Shown piece after piece: positions 16,346 through 25,933 of a stretch of 64,000 nucleotides of DNA. The stretch covers positions 1 to 64,000 of the forward strand of contig CALUTW010000001.1 in the NCBI GenBank assembly GCA_944323805.1. Direction: 5' to 3'. Source of the DNA: an uncultured Bacteroidales bacterium. GTDB lineage: Bacteria; Bacteroidota; Bacteroidia; Bacteroidales; UBA932. The position numbers and the translations under genes were made by a program. Position 1 is the first letter of the stretch. Each line of letters opens with the position of its first letter. The notes beneath the pieces were generated by a model, which was not told the origin of the DNA, did not search any database, and saw only the letters and a list, made by a program, of their open reading frames with translations.

Positions 16346-17140
16346 TTAATATTGTATCTTTTTTATCCTGAAGTAAATCAGTATATACAGTACCACCGTG
16401 CCCACTGCAGCCTCGGTATTTGCAAAGACAATAAGCATCCTGAGGAATTCCTCATCACTGCCAGGGCTGCTGAAGAAGTTATCGTCAATGAAGTTTTCAA
16501 GGCCGATGAAGAACAGGAACAGTGCAATGATTGACAGTCCCGAAAGAACCAGGACGGTCTTGGCGATTTTCCCTTTCCTGAAAAAGATGGCACCGAGCAG
16601 GAAAGTAAGGAGCGAAACGTGCATGCTCCAGACCATATTCCATCTGTAGTCGACTGTTATGCCGGTTATCCTTGCTTTCCCGATTTTCCCTGCGGAGGCA
16701 ATCAGGGTTTCCCCGATGCCTGCCCCGGCAATGACTGTCGCCACGAAGTCACAGGCGAGATAGGTTGCAAGGAACATCAGTGGAACCGCTACCGCTGTAC
16801 AGAGAATAATGGCGGCAGTCTTCTCCAGGGCCGATACCGGAATCAGTGTCCAGTTGCTTCCCCTGCGTTTTCCTGTGACATGCCCATACAACAGGGACGG
16901 AATCCACATTGAAAATATACCTATTGTGAACAGTATGCATATCTGCCTGGATTCCAGAGATATGTATTCATAGTCGCCATGATTGAATATCAGGCTTGAA
17001 AGGAAGGAAACTGCAAATGCTATTACAGGAATCAGCCCGAATGCCAGGATCTGAATCCCGTTGTCTGCGGTTATGCGTTTGAGTTCGCTGACAAGGTATC
17101 GTGCGAATCTCATTGGTTTGAAGATATCGTTGTTTGTCAT
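16346..17140 (-). CDS. ABC transporter membrane protein (second)
   Basis: Integral membrane protein of 264 residues with about six hydrophobic segments and no domain I can name. Its N-terminus (MRFARYLVSELKRITADNGIQILAFGLIPV) is clearly similar in pattern to that of the preceding gene (a cytoplasmic helix, then a Q-x-LA/ILIxGLxPV segment), so the two are probably paralogous permease subunits from a duplication. With the ATPase gene they make a small exporter-type ABC system. The substrate is unknown; in Gram-positive relatives such systems respond to cell-wall-active compounds. Confidence 0.75.
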   Translation of the reverse strand: MTNNDIFKPMRFARYLVSELKRITADNGIQILAFGLIPVIAFAVSFLSSLIFNHGDYEYISLESRQICILFTIGIFSMWIPSLLYGHVTGKRRGSNWTLIPVSALEKTAAIILCTAVAVPLMFLATYLACDFVATVIAGAGIGETLIASAGKIGKARITGITVDYRWNMVWSMHVSLLTFLLGAIFFRKGKIAKTVLVLSGLSIIALFLFFIGLENFIDDNFFSSPGSDEEFLRMLIVFANTEAAVGTVVLYILIYFRIKKIQY

Positions 17141-17162
17141 TTCAATTGTTTTTTGAGGCCGG

Positions 17163-18005
17163 TTATAGCTGTATCCGGCTGATGCGCCAGTAGAAATATG
17201 TGCAGCAGATGATTGTGAACACTGTCTGTATTCCTGTCCAGCTCCATCCTAGGCCGTTGTTGCTGATGAAGTCAGTCCAGGCCGCTTCGTCCACTCCGTC
17301 GAGCAATCCTATAGTTATCCACATGAATATCGCCAGTATGGCAAGACTTGTCATGATGGTCAGGAATATCTTGTTCCTTTTGAACATTACCGCTCCGGCA
17401 AGTCCGGCCGCAGCCAGGGTAAAAGGCAGGAAGAGCATTGTCGGATTGTTGGCGGAGACAGCCTGGTATCCATCGATTTCCACGATTTCGAACAGCCTGT
17501 GTCCTGTCGTAATGTCTATGAAGGATGTCCTGATTCTGTCCGGAAATACCATATGTATTATCCAGTCGCTTCCGAAGTACAGTACAATGAAGATTGCCGG
17601 GACAATGAGCAGGGAAATCAGAACAGCACTGAGAAGTTTCTCTGCCTCTGATGCGGGCATCTGCAGATATGCCGCTCCTTTTCTCCACCCGGTAATCATG
17701 CCGTAACGGACAATCGGAAAAATCATATAGAACGGCAGGGTAATGCAGATTGAGGCTGCATACGTATGGATATCGCTGACGTTCTCCCAGTACATGGATT
17801 CGTACCCTTGATTGACCGTCAATGAGAACAGACAGTATAATGAGAACAGGATGACAGGGGCGAGGCCTGTAATGAGAATTGCCAGACCCTGCGATGAAAC
17901 GGTATCCGTGACTTCAAAGGACAGGTACCGCAGGAATCTTTTCAGGCAGAACCGGTCTTTTCGGGCCATGGTTGTGCCGTTGCCGGATATGCTGTTATTG
18001 TTCAT
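17163..18005 (-). CDS. ABC transporter membrane protein (first)
   Basis: Integral membrane protein of 280 residues with about six membrane segments, paralogous to the next gene. The start is uncertain. In-frame ATG codons lie at 18035, 18011 and 18005. I chose 18005 because the bases before it (AAAAACCAATGGAAATGAAC) resemble those before the paralogue's start (AAAAACAATTGAAATGACAA). The longer forms would add 2 or 10 residues. It begins about 36 bases after the ATPase gene. Confidence 0.75.
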   Translation of the reverse strand: MNNNSISGNGTTMARKDRFCLKRFLRYLSFEVTDTVSSQGLAILITGLAPVILFSLYCLFSLTVNQGYESMYWENVSDIHTYAASICITLPFYMIFPIVRYGMITGWRKGAAYLQMPASEAEKLLSAVLISLLIVPAIFIVLYFGSDWIIHMVFPDRIRTSFIDITTGHRLFEIVEIDGYQAVSANNPTMLFLPFTLAAAGLAGAVMFKRNKIFLTIMTSLAILAIFMWITIGLLDGVDEAAWTDFISNNGLGWSWTGIQTVFTIICCTYFYWRISRIQL

Positions 18006-18041
18006 TTCCATTGGTTTTTGTTCGGGAGTCCGCATTGTACC

Positions 18042-18878
18042 TTATTGTTCCTTCCGGCTGAAAAGCCCCTTTATCAGCTCCTTGTGCCGGTGGACAGTAT
18101 TGAATAGGGCTTCGATATTGACCTTGCTTTCCTCCCCGGAAGTATTGACATATACCTGGATGCTGCCTCCCGGGATAAGTTCGCTGTAAAGGGCGTCTGC
18201 ATGTCTCTCCCCGGAGTAATCGAATGTCAGCTTTTCAGCAATCTCTGAGACACCGGCATTCAGGAGTACGTCCTGTCTGTCGAGTATTATGATAGGGTCT
18301 ATGATATTCTCAAGGTCCCGGACCTGATGGGTGGATATCAGTAGGGTAGTGTCATCGGCAGTATATCTGCTGACCGCTTTCCTGAACTGTGATTTTGACG
18401 GGATGTCGAGCCCGTTGGTAGGTTCGTCCATGAACAGGTACCTGCAGTTGCATGCAAGCGCGAAGGAAATGTAAGTCTTTTTCAGCTGCCCGAAAGACAT
18501 CCTGTTCATCTTCTGGCTGCAGTCCGTCTCGAAGATGTCCATCAGTTCCGCAAACTTGCCGGAATCGAATTTTTCCCAGAAGCGCCCGTAGTTCCTTGCG
18601 TAGTCGGATGCCTTCATCGGGATTGCTGCAACCTCGTCGCCAAGGAAATATTCCATTGACAGGAATGACGGCTTCCTTTCGAACGGGTCATAGCCGTCTA
18701 TATCTATCTTTCCTGCCTTGACTTTCTTAAGACCGCACAACAGTGTGAGCAGTGTGGTCTTACCGACACCGTTCTCGCCGAGGAGGCCGTATATCCTGCC
18801 TTCCTCCAGTTGCATTGTAATGTCTTTCAGGACGGTGTTCTTACCGTAGCTGAATGAAATGTTCTCGATTGAAATCAT
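18042..18878 (-). CDS. ABC transporter ATP-binding protein
   Basis: Nucleotide-binding subunit of 278 residues. Walker A GENGVGKTT is at 34-42, a somewhat divergent signature MSFGQLKK is near 130, Walker B YLFMDEPTNGLD is near 150 and the switch histidine is in ISTHQ. The C-terminal 60 residues form an extra small domain. First gene of the four-gene operon; its start is 50 bases from the -7 promoter element. Organisation is like the Bacillus ytr operon in which the regulator is co-transcribed with the transporter. Confidence 0.92.
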   Translation of the reverse strand: MISIENISFSYGKNTVLKDITMQLEEGRIYGLLGENGVGKTTLLTLLCGLKKVKAGKIDIDGYDPFERKPSFLSMEYFLGDEVAAIPMKASDYARNYGRFWEKFDSGKFAELMDIFETDCSQKMNRMSFGQLKKTYISFALACNCRYLFMDEPTNGLDIPSKSQFRKAVSRYTADDTTLLISTHQVRDLENIIDPIIILDRQDVLLNAGVSEIAEKLTFDYSGERHADALYSELIPGGSIQVYVNTSGEESKVNIEALFNTVHRHKELIKGLFSRKEQ

Positions 18879-18901
18879 TGCAGTCGAATTTTATCAGTAC
18901 A

Positions 18902-18925
18902 TGTGTAATAGTGAAGTAGTACACT
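18902..18925. promoter_or_regulatory. Candidate YtrA-type operator
   Basis: TGTGTA, 12 bases, TACACT: an inverted repeat starting two bases after the -7 element of the ABC operon and so covering the expected transcription start. The known operator of Bacillus YtrA is AGTGTA, 13 bases, TACACT. The position suggests repression by the GntR protein coded at the end of the same operon. Confidence 0.6.
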
Positions 18926-18926
18926 G

Positions 18927-18956
18927 CAAATGTATGAATAAAATTCGTAAATGCAA
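18927..18956 (-). promoter_or_regulatory. Promoter of the ABC-GntR operon
   Basis: Minus strand TTG (18954-18956), 19 bases, TACATTTG (18927-18934), full match to the phylum consensus. Confidence 0.75.
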
Positions 18957-18971
18957 TTTTTTTCTGCAGAA

Positions 18972-19865
18972 TCAATGCATTTTGCGGTGTTGTGACTGCC
19001 GGAAGAGTTTTTCGTTGGCTGCAAGCACCGGTCTTTCTTCTTCCGGAAGGGCAAATTCGCAGAACCGCTCCCAAATATGGTTTACAGCCTGTGCGGACGG
19101 ATGGACCATGTCTTCGGAATAGAAGCGGTAGTCCCGGAGTTCGTCCATCATGATCTCGTATGAAGGGAAGTACTCACAGATACCGGGGAAGCTGCTGCAT
19201 GTCATGTCTGCGGCAAGAAGCAGGGAGGACTTGCTTATCTGGTTCCCGTGCGCTCCGTCTTTCATATGTCTGATGGGGCTGACAGTCAGGATGAATCTTC
19301 TGCATCCGGAATTGCTGTGCTCTCCGCCGGATATGTTCCCGGAAGAGATGATCTCGGACAGAAGCCTGGCCGTCTCATCTGACGGGAGCCTTTCTCTCAG
19401 GAATTCGTCAGCATTCCTTTTGAGGCAGTTGGAGACGATGATGTCTCTCCCGATATGACGGTAGCACCAGCTTGTACCGAGGGTAATGATGACCCGGTTG
19501 CATGTCCGGTAGAATTCCGATGCGCTTTTCAGCCCGGAATTGGCATTTTCCAGGAATTCTTCCATTGACTGACGGGCAAAGGATGTATGGTGGCTGAATG
19601 AGCATATCAGCCCGGCCCCGCTTCCCATTGGCACGCAGTCTTCCGGTGTGAATTCACGGCCATCCTCAAGTCTCCGGATGGAATTGTATATTGAGACAGG
19701 GTTGTACAATGTCCCGAAGGGGTTGACGCAGACATTGAAACCGAGGTCAGCCATCTTCTGTCCGATGTTGTCGGCGAAGCAGCTTCCGATTATCATTATC
19801 TTGTCCTTGTATGAGATCTGTATGCGGCTTTTACCGCATTCGACAGGTGTCAGCAGTTTCAGCAT
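18972..19865 (-). CDS. GSCFA domain protein
   Basis: Protein of 297 residues carrying the GSCFADNIG motif at 27-35 that names the GSCFA family, a group related to SGNH/GDSL hydrolases. The family block II-like LGTSW and a late D-x-x-H (DMVHPSAQAVNHIW) complete the hydrolase pattern. It has no signal peptide. The start at 19865 (MLKLLTPVECG) was chosen since a longer form would begin on the promoter. Its substrate is unknown; members often occur near surface-glycan genes, but not here. Confidence 0.88.
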   Translation of the reverse strand: MLKLLTPVECGKSRIQISYKDKIMIIGSCFADNIGQKMADLGFNVCVNPFGTLYNPVSIYNSIRRLEDGREFTPEDCVPMGSGAGLICSFSHHTSFARQSMEEFLENANSGLKSASEFYRTCNRVIITLGTSWCYRHIGRDIIVSNCLKRNADEFLRERLPSDETARLLSEIISSGNISGGEHSNSGCRRFILTVSPIRHMKDGAHGNQISKSSLLLAADMTCSSFPGICEYFPSYEIMMDELRDYRFYSEDMVHPSAQAVNHIWERFCEFALPEEERPVLAANEKLFRQSQHRKMH

Positions 19866-19889
19866 TGCGCGTATCTTTTTATCTGACGT

Positions 19890-19918
19890 CAAATTTAGCT
19901 GTAACTTCCCGGATTCAA
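19890..19918 (-). promoter_or_regulatory. Promoter of the GSCFA gene
   Basis: Minus strand TTG (19916-19918), 18 bases, TAAATTTG (19890-19897). Confidence 0.65.
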
Positions 19919-19942
19919 AAGCTGCAGCAGCGGAATTTTCTG

Positions 19943-19971
19943 TTGCAATCGGGCTAAATTTATTAACTTTG
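19943..19971 (+). promoter_or_regulatory. Promoter of the outer-membrane-like protein gene
   Basis: TTG (19943-19945), 18 bases, TAACTTTG (19964-19971). Confidence 0.65.
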
Positions 19972-20041
19972 ACCCCATATAGTGCTGTCCGGACCGGATT
20001 GCGGGCAGAGTGATGAAAAGAAAATTATATCGGGTATCCAT

Positions 20042-21277
20042 ATGAAGCGGTTGCTGTTCCTGTTTGTTGTGCATATGTCACTGATGCTGTCCTGTCATGC
20101 GGCTGAGGTCAGTCCCCGGGATTTGCCTGAGGAGCATTCCGGCGGTGTAAGGTTCGCATATGACGTGGATTTCTCCATGAATTTCGATAACAGGGAGTTT
20201 GACCGGAGCCGTCTTTTCCCTTCATATACCATATTCGGGGCGAGACTGACTCCGTCTGTCGGCCTCGCGTTCCTGCAGGATAGCGGGGCATGCCACAGGC
20301 TGATGCTCGGGGTGGATATCATGAAGGATTTCGGCAGGTCTCCTGTCGGGAGCCAGGCTTCGGCAGGGCAGGGAAATGCCTCCGTGTTTCATGATGCAGC
20401 AGAAGCTGATGCCGGATGGCGCAATCTGAAGCTGTTCAATGAGATTATATTCTATTATGACCTTGATGCCACGCTCGGGAGGACGGATTTTTCCCTTACG
20501 GCCGGTATTTTCCCGAGAAGATTCATGGAAGGGGAATATTCCCGGGCTTTCTTCTCGGATTCACTTGTGTGGTATGACAATAATATTGAAGGGCTGCTGA
20601 TGAAGTTCAGGCGTCCTTCCTCATATTTTGAAATCGGCTGCGACTGGATGGGAAAAGCCGGTGTGGACAGGCGCGAAAGGTTCATGATATTCAGTTCAGG
20701 ACACGGGCATGTATCCGATATGCTTTCGCTGGGCTATTCTGCCTATATGTATCATTTCGCGGGGTCGGAAAATGCTCCCGGAGTCGTGGACAATATCCTT
20801 TTGAATCCGTATGTGCTTCTTGATTTTTCCGGGCTGGTCCCGTTGCAGCATCTGAGCATTTCTGCCGGCTGGCTGCAGTCTCTTCAGAATGACAGGAAAC
20901 TTGTTGACAGGTATGTCGTACCGGGGGGGGCTGAGATTACGGCATGTGCCGGCAAGTGGAATATCAGCATTGAAAACAGGCTCTTTATCGGACAGAACAT
21001 GATGCCGTATTATAATTCCATAGGGACGGGAGGGCAGAAATATGCGTCGGACCTTTATTTCGGGGATCCTTTTTTCCGGATGCGCGATGCTTCGGCCGGC
21101 TCATGGAATGTGTATGACAGGCTGAAGGTATCGTATGAACCGGGCTTGTCCGATTTTGTGGACCTTAAGATTGCTGCGGTCTTCCATTTCAGCGGAGGAT
21201 TTGCCGGATGGCAGCAGATGGTAGGGGTACATTTCAATCTCCGGAATCTCATGCTGAAGCTGAAAGGGAAACGATAG
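20042..21277 (+). CDS. Exported, probably outer-membrane beta-barrel protein
   Basis: Protein of 411 residues beginning with a clear signal peptide (MKRLLFLFVVHMSLMLSCHA). The mature part is rich in alternating hydrophobic and polar residues, aromatic girdle-like residues and Gly/Asp turns, as in outer-membrane barrels. I do not recognise a named family. The start at 20042 was chosen because it opens directly with the signal peptide. The nitrilase gene starts 23 bases after its stop and the 5'-nucleotidase gene follows, so the three probably share a transcript. Confidence 0.7.
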   Translation: MKRLLFLFVVHMSLMLSCHAAEVSPRDLPEEHSGGVRFAYDVDFSMNFDNREFDRSRLFPSYTIFGARLTPSVGLAFLQDSGACHRLMLGVDIMKDFGRSPVGSQASAGQGNASVFHDAAEADAGWRNLKLFNEIIFYYDLDATLGRTDFSLTAGIFPRRFMEGEYSRAFFSDSLVWYDNNIEGLLMKFRRPSSYFEIGCDWMGKAGVDRRERFMIFSSGHGHVSDMLSLGYSAYMYHFAGSENAPGVVDNILLNPYVLLDFSGLVPLQHLSISAGWLQSLQNDRKLVDRYVVPGGAEITACAGKWNISIENRLFIGQNMMPYYNSIGTGGQKYASDLYFGDPFFRMRDASAGSWNVYDRLKVSYEPGLSDFVDLKIAAVFHFSGGFAGWQQMVGVHFNLRNLMLKLKGKR

Positions 21278-21300
21278 ATAATGAATTAATTCTGAGCATT

Positions 21301-22158
21301 ATGCTGATATCTGGAAAACGGAATGACATTGTCATTGACAAGACAGCAGGACTGTTGAATATCGCCTTGTGTGAGTTTGTCCCCGAGTGGGAGAATGTCC
21401 CGGCGAATCTTTCACGGCTCGATGCTGTCATGGATGAGGTCTTCAATGGCAGTGTCCGCGACGGCATGCCTGCTCCGGATATTGTCGTTCTGCCTGAATG
21501 TTTCAGTACTGGCTTCTCGATGAATCCCGGAATCGCGGAGATTCCCGGGCATTCAAGGACAGTCGGCTGGATGCAGCGTGCCGCAGGACTTTATGATTGC
21601 GCCATTGCCGGCTCAGTCCCTGTATGGGGCCGGGATGCCAGGAGATATAACAGGCTGTTCTTTGTGACACCTGGCGGCATTTCAGGCGGATACAGCAAAA
21701 GGCATCTTTTCTTTGGCGGGGAAACTGAGGCGTTTACACCTGGAAATTCCCGTACAACCGTGGAATACAAGGGATGGCGGATAATGCTTGGGATATGCTT
21801 CGACCTGCGTTTCCCGGCGTGGTGCCGCAATGACATGAATAATCCTTACGACCTGTACATCAATGTGGCGAACTGGCCGGCTGCGAGGAAGCGTGCCGCG
21901 CAATCACTGATAGAGGCAAGGGCAATCGAGAATGCCGCGTATGTGGCTTTCTGCAACCGTGCTGGAGCGGATGCCCTCCAGAATTATGCCGGAGGCTCTG
22001 CGGTAATGGATTTCCGCGGCAGGCCAAGGTTTTCATCAATGAGGGCTTCCGGGACAGATGTCATCCATGCTTCGCTTGACATGGCGGAGATGCTCAGGTT
22101 CCGCTCTGCATTCCCTGTCCTTGACCGTATGGATGAATTTTCAATCAAGCTGTGCTAA
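21301..22158 (+). CDS. Nitrilase-superfamily amidohydrolase (omega-amidase-like)
   Basis: Carbon-nitrogen hydrolase of 285 residues with the full catalytic triad: E66 in LPECFSTG, K133 in YSKRHLF and C166 in GICFDLRFP. The DLRFP context and the short length fit the YafV/Nit2 omega-amidase branch, which removes ammonia from alpha-ketoglutaramate and similar side products, rather than true nitrilases. No signal peptide at the chosen start. It follows the outer-membrane-like gene and precedes the nucleotidase by 48 bases. Confidence 0.88.
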   Translation: MLISGKRNDIVIDKTAGLLNIALCEFVPEWENVPANLSRLDAVMDEVFNGSVRDGMPAPDIVVLPECFSTGFSMNPGIAEIPGHSRTVGWMQRAAGLYDCAIAGSVPVWGRDARRYNRLFFVTPGGISGGYSKRHLFFGGETEAFTPGNSRTTVEYKGWRIMLGICFDLRFPAWCRNDMNNPYDLYINVANWPAARKRAAQSLIEARAIENAAYVAFCNRAGADALQNYAGGSAVMDFRGRPRFSSMRASGTDVIHASLDMAEMLRFRSAFPVLDRMDEFSIKLC

Positions 22159-22206
22159 TCGCTGAAGCCGGGATATGATACCGGATAAGATTAATATTAA
22201 GGTACG

Positions 22207-23940
22207 ATGAAGAACTTTTTCACACTGTCGGCAGTCATTGCCTTGTCTGTCCTGGCCGGATGCGGGCCGAAGGACGGGCAGTATACATTCCATCTGCTTA
22301 CTACGAACGATGTACACGGATGCTATTTCGATTCGCTCTATACCGGTGGAGGGACACGGAATTCACTGATGTCAGTATCATGGTATGCGGACAGTGTACG
22401 TAATGCTGCCGGAAAGGGGAATGTGATACTTGTGGATGCCGGGGATTGTCTCCAGGGAGACAATGCGGCCTACTATTTCAATTATGTCGATACGGTCTCT
22501 CGGCATGTCTATGCAAGGATGGCGGATTATATGCGGTATGATGCCGTTGTCGTCGGGAATCACGATATAGAGACGGGGCATCCGGTATATGACAGGATTG
22601 TCCGTCAGATGAAGACGCCGTTTCTTGCGGCAAATGCCATATCTGAGCCTGACGGCAGCCCTTATTTCCGCGACTGTGTGATTCTCCGGCGCCACGGGGT
22701 AAAGATTGCCGTGCTGGGCTTTACCAACCCAAATATCAGGAACTGGCTTGCGTATGACTTGTGGAGCGGAATGAGATTCGAGTCCCTGATACCTCTCGTC
22801 CAGCAGGATGTCGACAGGGTAATAGCTAAGGAACATCCCCACGCGGTAATTGTAGCCGTACATTCGGGAACCGGGACCGGAGATGGCTCAGCCATTGAAA
22901 ACCAGGGACTCGACCTTTTCAGGAGTCTTAAAGGAGTAGATTTTCTGGTGTGCGCACACGACCACAGACCATATGTTGCAGAGTCTGACAGCATATGCAT
23001 CATAAATTCCGGCAGTCATTGCCGTTATCTGGGGCATGGGGTACTGAGCCTTGATTTCAAGGACGGGAAGTGTGTGTCGCGGAATCTTTCAGCCGGCCTT
23101 ATTCCTGTGGACCGTTCAAGGATTGACAGCGAAATGCAGAAATCTTTCAGGAAGGATTTCGAGGCTGTACGCGAATTTACATTACGTCCTGTCGGAAGTC
23201 TGCAGGCCGAACTCCGTACAAGAGATGCCTATACCGGCATGTGCGACTATGTCAACCTTTTGCATACAATATCTCTTGGCGTCCCTGAGGCTGACATTTC
23301 ATTTGCGGCCCCGCTGACCTTTGACGGCACAGTAAAGCCGGGGATACTTGCCTATAACGATCTGTTTACCATATATCCGTTTGAGAACCAGCTGTATGTG
23401 GTCAGAATGAGCGGTCAGGAGATCAAAGATTATCTCGAGTATTCCTATCGCTACTGGATCAATACCGTATCCGGAACTGACGGTCATGTCCTTATGATAA
23501 GGAATGAGCCCGATCCGCGTACAGGTCAGAAGAAATGGTCATTTGTCGGGAGGGCATACAATTTTGACTCTGCCGGAGGCCTTGTCTACGATGTAGATAT
23601 CACGCGGCCGGCAGGGGACCGTATAATAATCCGTTCTTTGGCTGACGGGTCTGCATTCTGCATGGATTCGACCTACAACGTGGCCATGACATCCTACAGG
23701 GCCAGCGGCGGAGGCGGGATAATGCGGCTGGGGGCAGGAATAGACACGGATTCCATAGATGACCGGGTGGTTGCCCGGTATCCTGAAATCCGTGAACTGC
23801 TGTATGATTATCTTCAGGGATGCGGGACTATCGCCCCGGATTCCATCAGCCGTAGAGAGGTCATAGGAGAATGGCATTTTGTACCATCTGAGCTTGCCTC
23901 AAGGCTGATGGAGCATGATATGGCACTAATGTTTGAGTGA
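22207..23940 (+). CDS. 5'-nucleotidase / metallophosphatase lipoprotein
   Basis: UshA-type enzyme of 577 residues. A lipoprotein signal ends in LAGC (cysteine 19), placing it on the periplasmic side of a membrane. Metal-binding motifs of the calcineurin-like domain are TTNDVHG, DAGDCLQG, GNHDIETG and AHDHRPY. The C-terminal substrate-binding 5_nucleotid_C domain follows from about residue 330 (LAYNDLFTIYPFENQLYVV). It would free phosphate and nucleosides from external nucleotides. Its 3' end overlaps the converging dsbD gene by 15 bases. Confidence 0.92.
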   Translation: MKNFFTLSAVIALSVLAGCGPKDGQYTFHLLTTNDVHGCYFDSLYTGGGTRNSLMSVSWYADSVRNAAGKGNVILVDAGDCLQGDNAAYYFNYVDTVSRHVYARMADYMRYDAVVVGNHDIETGHPVYDRIVRQMKTPFLAANAISEPDGSPYFRDCVILRRHGVKIAVLGFTNPNIRNWLAYDLWSGMRFESLIPLVQQDVDRVIAKEHPHAVIVAVHSGTGTGDGSAIENQGLDLFRSLKGVDFLVCAHDHRPYVAESDSICIINSGSHCRYLGHGVLSLDFKDGKCVSRNLSAGLIPVDRSRIDSEMQKSFRKDFEAVREFTLRPVGSLQAELRTRDAYTGMCDYVNLLHTISLGVPEADISFAAPLTFDGTVKPGILAYNDLFTIYPFENQLYVVRMSGQEIKDYLEYSYRYWINTVSGTDGHVLMIRNEPDPRTGQKKWSFVGRAYNFDSAGGLVYDVDITRPAGDRIIIRSLADGSAFCMDSTYNVAMTSYRASGGGGIMRLGAGIDTDSIDDRVVARYPEIRELLYDYLQGCGTIAPDSISRREVIGEWHFVPSELASRLMEHDMALMFE

Positions 23941-25899
23941 TTCCTCCCATCTGTCGAGCCCGGACTTGAGGAATTCCGTAAATCCGGGTATGCTGAGGTC
24001 GTATCCTCTGACAGGGGCAAGCAGTTCCCCGTCAGGGGATAGAAGCACATAATTAGGCTGCGCGTTGACACCGAAACGTGTGCGGGCGATATATGAGTTG
24101 ACCCTGCCGAGGTCCTTGAGCATGTCCCCGTTTTCTGTTTCAACCCATTCCTCCTCAGGGAGACGGGTCTTGTCATCTGTGTACAGGGCAACAATTATGT
24201 AGTCGTTCCTGAGAATCTCAAGTACTTCCGGGGCGCTCCATACGCGGGATTCCATTTCCCTGCAATTGACACATCCGTGACCTGTAATGTCGACGAATAC
24301 CGGTTTTCCGGCCTCTTTTGCAGCAGCAAGGCCTTCTTCAAGTGTGAAATATCCGTCAAGACCGAGCGGCAGATGCAGGTCGAACCTGGCCGTATTTCCT
24401 TCATTGCGGTCAGCATTTGCGGATGCATTGCCTGTATTTGCCCCGAGCACGAAATCCTGCGAAGTCAAAGGCGGCAGATAGCCGGAAAGCGCCTTCAGCG
24501 GGGCACCGAACATTCCCGGAATCATGTAGACGACAAATGAGAATACGGCGATAGCAAGGGCGAGCCTCTTTACCGACACATGGTCTGTCTTGTCGTCATG
24601 TGCAAACCTGATCTTCCCGAGAAGATAGAACCCGAGCAGAGTGAAGACAGTAATCCATATCGCAAGGTAGACTTCCCTGTCGAGCAGTCCCCAGTGGTAG
24701 GTCTGGTCTGCTACACTGAGGAACTTGAAGCCGAGCGCCACTTCTATGAATCCCAGTACCACTTTCACTGAATTGAGCCAGCCGCCGCTCTTCGGGAGAT
24801 TCTTCAGAAGCGAAGGGAAGAGCGCCAGTACGGTAAACGGTATTGCAAAGGCGAGAGAGAATGCGAGCATGGCAATCATCGGCTCCCAGAATTCGCCCTG
24901 TGTGGCCTTGATAAGCACCGAGCCTACAATCGGTCCCGTGCATGAGAATGATACAAGCACAAGTGTAAGTGCCATGAAGAAGATGCCGAGGAGTCCTCCC
25001 TTGTCGGCCCCTTTGTCGCTCTTGTTGACAATGGATGAAGGGAGTGTAATCTCAAATGCACCGAAGAACGATGCGGCGAAGATCATGAACACTATGAAGA
25101 ACACGATATTAGGAAGCCAGTGCGTTGCAAGCCAGTTGAATATGTCTGCAGTGACTGCATCTCCTCCGACCACTCTTGTTATGACTATGATAAGTGATAT
25201 AGGGACAGTATAGAGCAGGACTATGAAGAGCCCGTACATCGCAGCCTTGAATCTGCCTGCAGCGGGAGTCGTCGAGCCTTTGAGGAAGAATGACACTGTC
25301 ATAGGCACCATCGGGAATACGCATGGCGTAAGCAATGCAGCGAATCCCCACAGTATGGCCTCGATTACGATAGCCCAGTTGAACTTCCCGTTCCCTGTAC
25401 CCGATGCTCCTGTTCCTGCGGCGGAGATTTCCCCCTGTCCGGCAGCCGTGTTCCTGATGCTGATGCTGAATTTCTCATATTCCGGGGAAGCGCAGGCTGT
25501 CTCAGTGCATGACATCCAGGTAATCTCTCCGGATACTTCGGCCCTGGCTTCCGATACTGTGACGTTCCGGGCGATGACAATACTGTCGAAGAATACCGGG
25601 TCGCCCTCATAATCTACGGACCGGGTAATTTCATATAGCTCCCCGTCGAAAGTACAGCCTGACGGCTCGTCAAATATGACGTCAGTCGGGTACAGTTCGC
25701 TGTCGAGAGTGTATGTATGCCATCCCTCTCCGATTGTCCCTGAGAATACTATCCTGTAGGTATTGCCTTCAACATGTTCGGAAGACACTTTCCATGTGAT
25801 TGTCTCGAGCGGGTCCTGTCCGAAGCCCTGCCCATATGCCGCAAAGGCGGCACATATTGCCGCCAATGCAGATATTGTTCTGATAATCAGATTTTTCAC
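23926..25899 (-). CDS. dsbD: Thiol:disulfide interchange protein DsbD
   Basis: Three-domain electron transporter across the inner membrane, 657 residues. It has a signal peptide (KNLIIRTISALAAICAAFA), an N-terminal DsbD-alpha domain with the WMSCTETAC cysteine pair (about 125-135), a central block of about eight membrane segments, and a C-terminal thioredoxin domain with CVNC at 543-546. It passes cytosolic reducing power to periplasmic thiols. The start is a GTG at 25899: the signal peptide begins exactly there, and it is 34 bases after the rny stop. The alternative ATG at 25965 lies inside rny and would put polar residues ahead of the signal. Confidence 0.93.
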   Translation of the reverse strand: MKNLIIRTISALAAICAAFAAYGQGFGQDPLETITWKVSSEHVEGNTYRIVFSGTIGEGWHTYTLDSELYPTDVIFDEPSGCTFDGELYEITRSVDYEGDPVFFDSIVIARNVTVSEARAEVSGEITWMSCTETACASPEYEKFSISIRNTAAGQGEISAAGTGASGTGNGKFNWAIVIEAILWGFAALLTPCVFPMVPMTVSFFLKGSTTPAAGRFKAAMYGLFIVLLYTVPISLIIVITRVVGGDAVTADIFNWLATHWLPNIVFFIVFMIFAASFFGAFEITLPSSIVNKSDKGADKGGLLGIFFMALTLVLVSFSCTGPIVGSVLIKATQGEFWEPMIAMLAFSLAFAIPFTVLALFPSLLKNLPKSGGWLNSVKVVLGFIEVALGFKFLSVADQTYHWGLLDREVYLAIWITVFTLLGFYLLGKIRFAHDDKTDHVSVKRLALAIAVFSFVVYMIPGMFGAPLKALSGYLPPLTSQDFVLGANTGNASANADRNEGNTARFDLHLPLGLDGYFTLEEGLAAAKEAGKPVFVDITGHGCVNCREMESRVWSAPEVLEILRNDYIIVALYTDDKTRLPEEEWVETENGDMLKDLGRVNSYIARTRFGVNAQPNYVLLSPDGELLAPVRGYDLSIPGFTEFLKSGLDRWEESLKH

Positions 25900-25933
25900 T
25901 GTTAGTTCGTTTTGATTATTGCTGTATGCGTCA

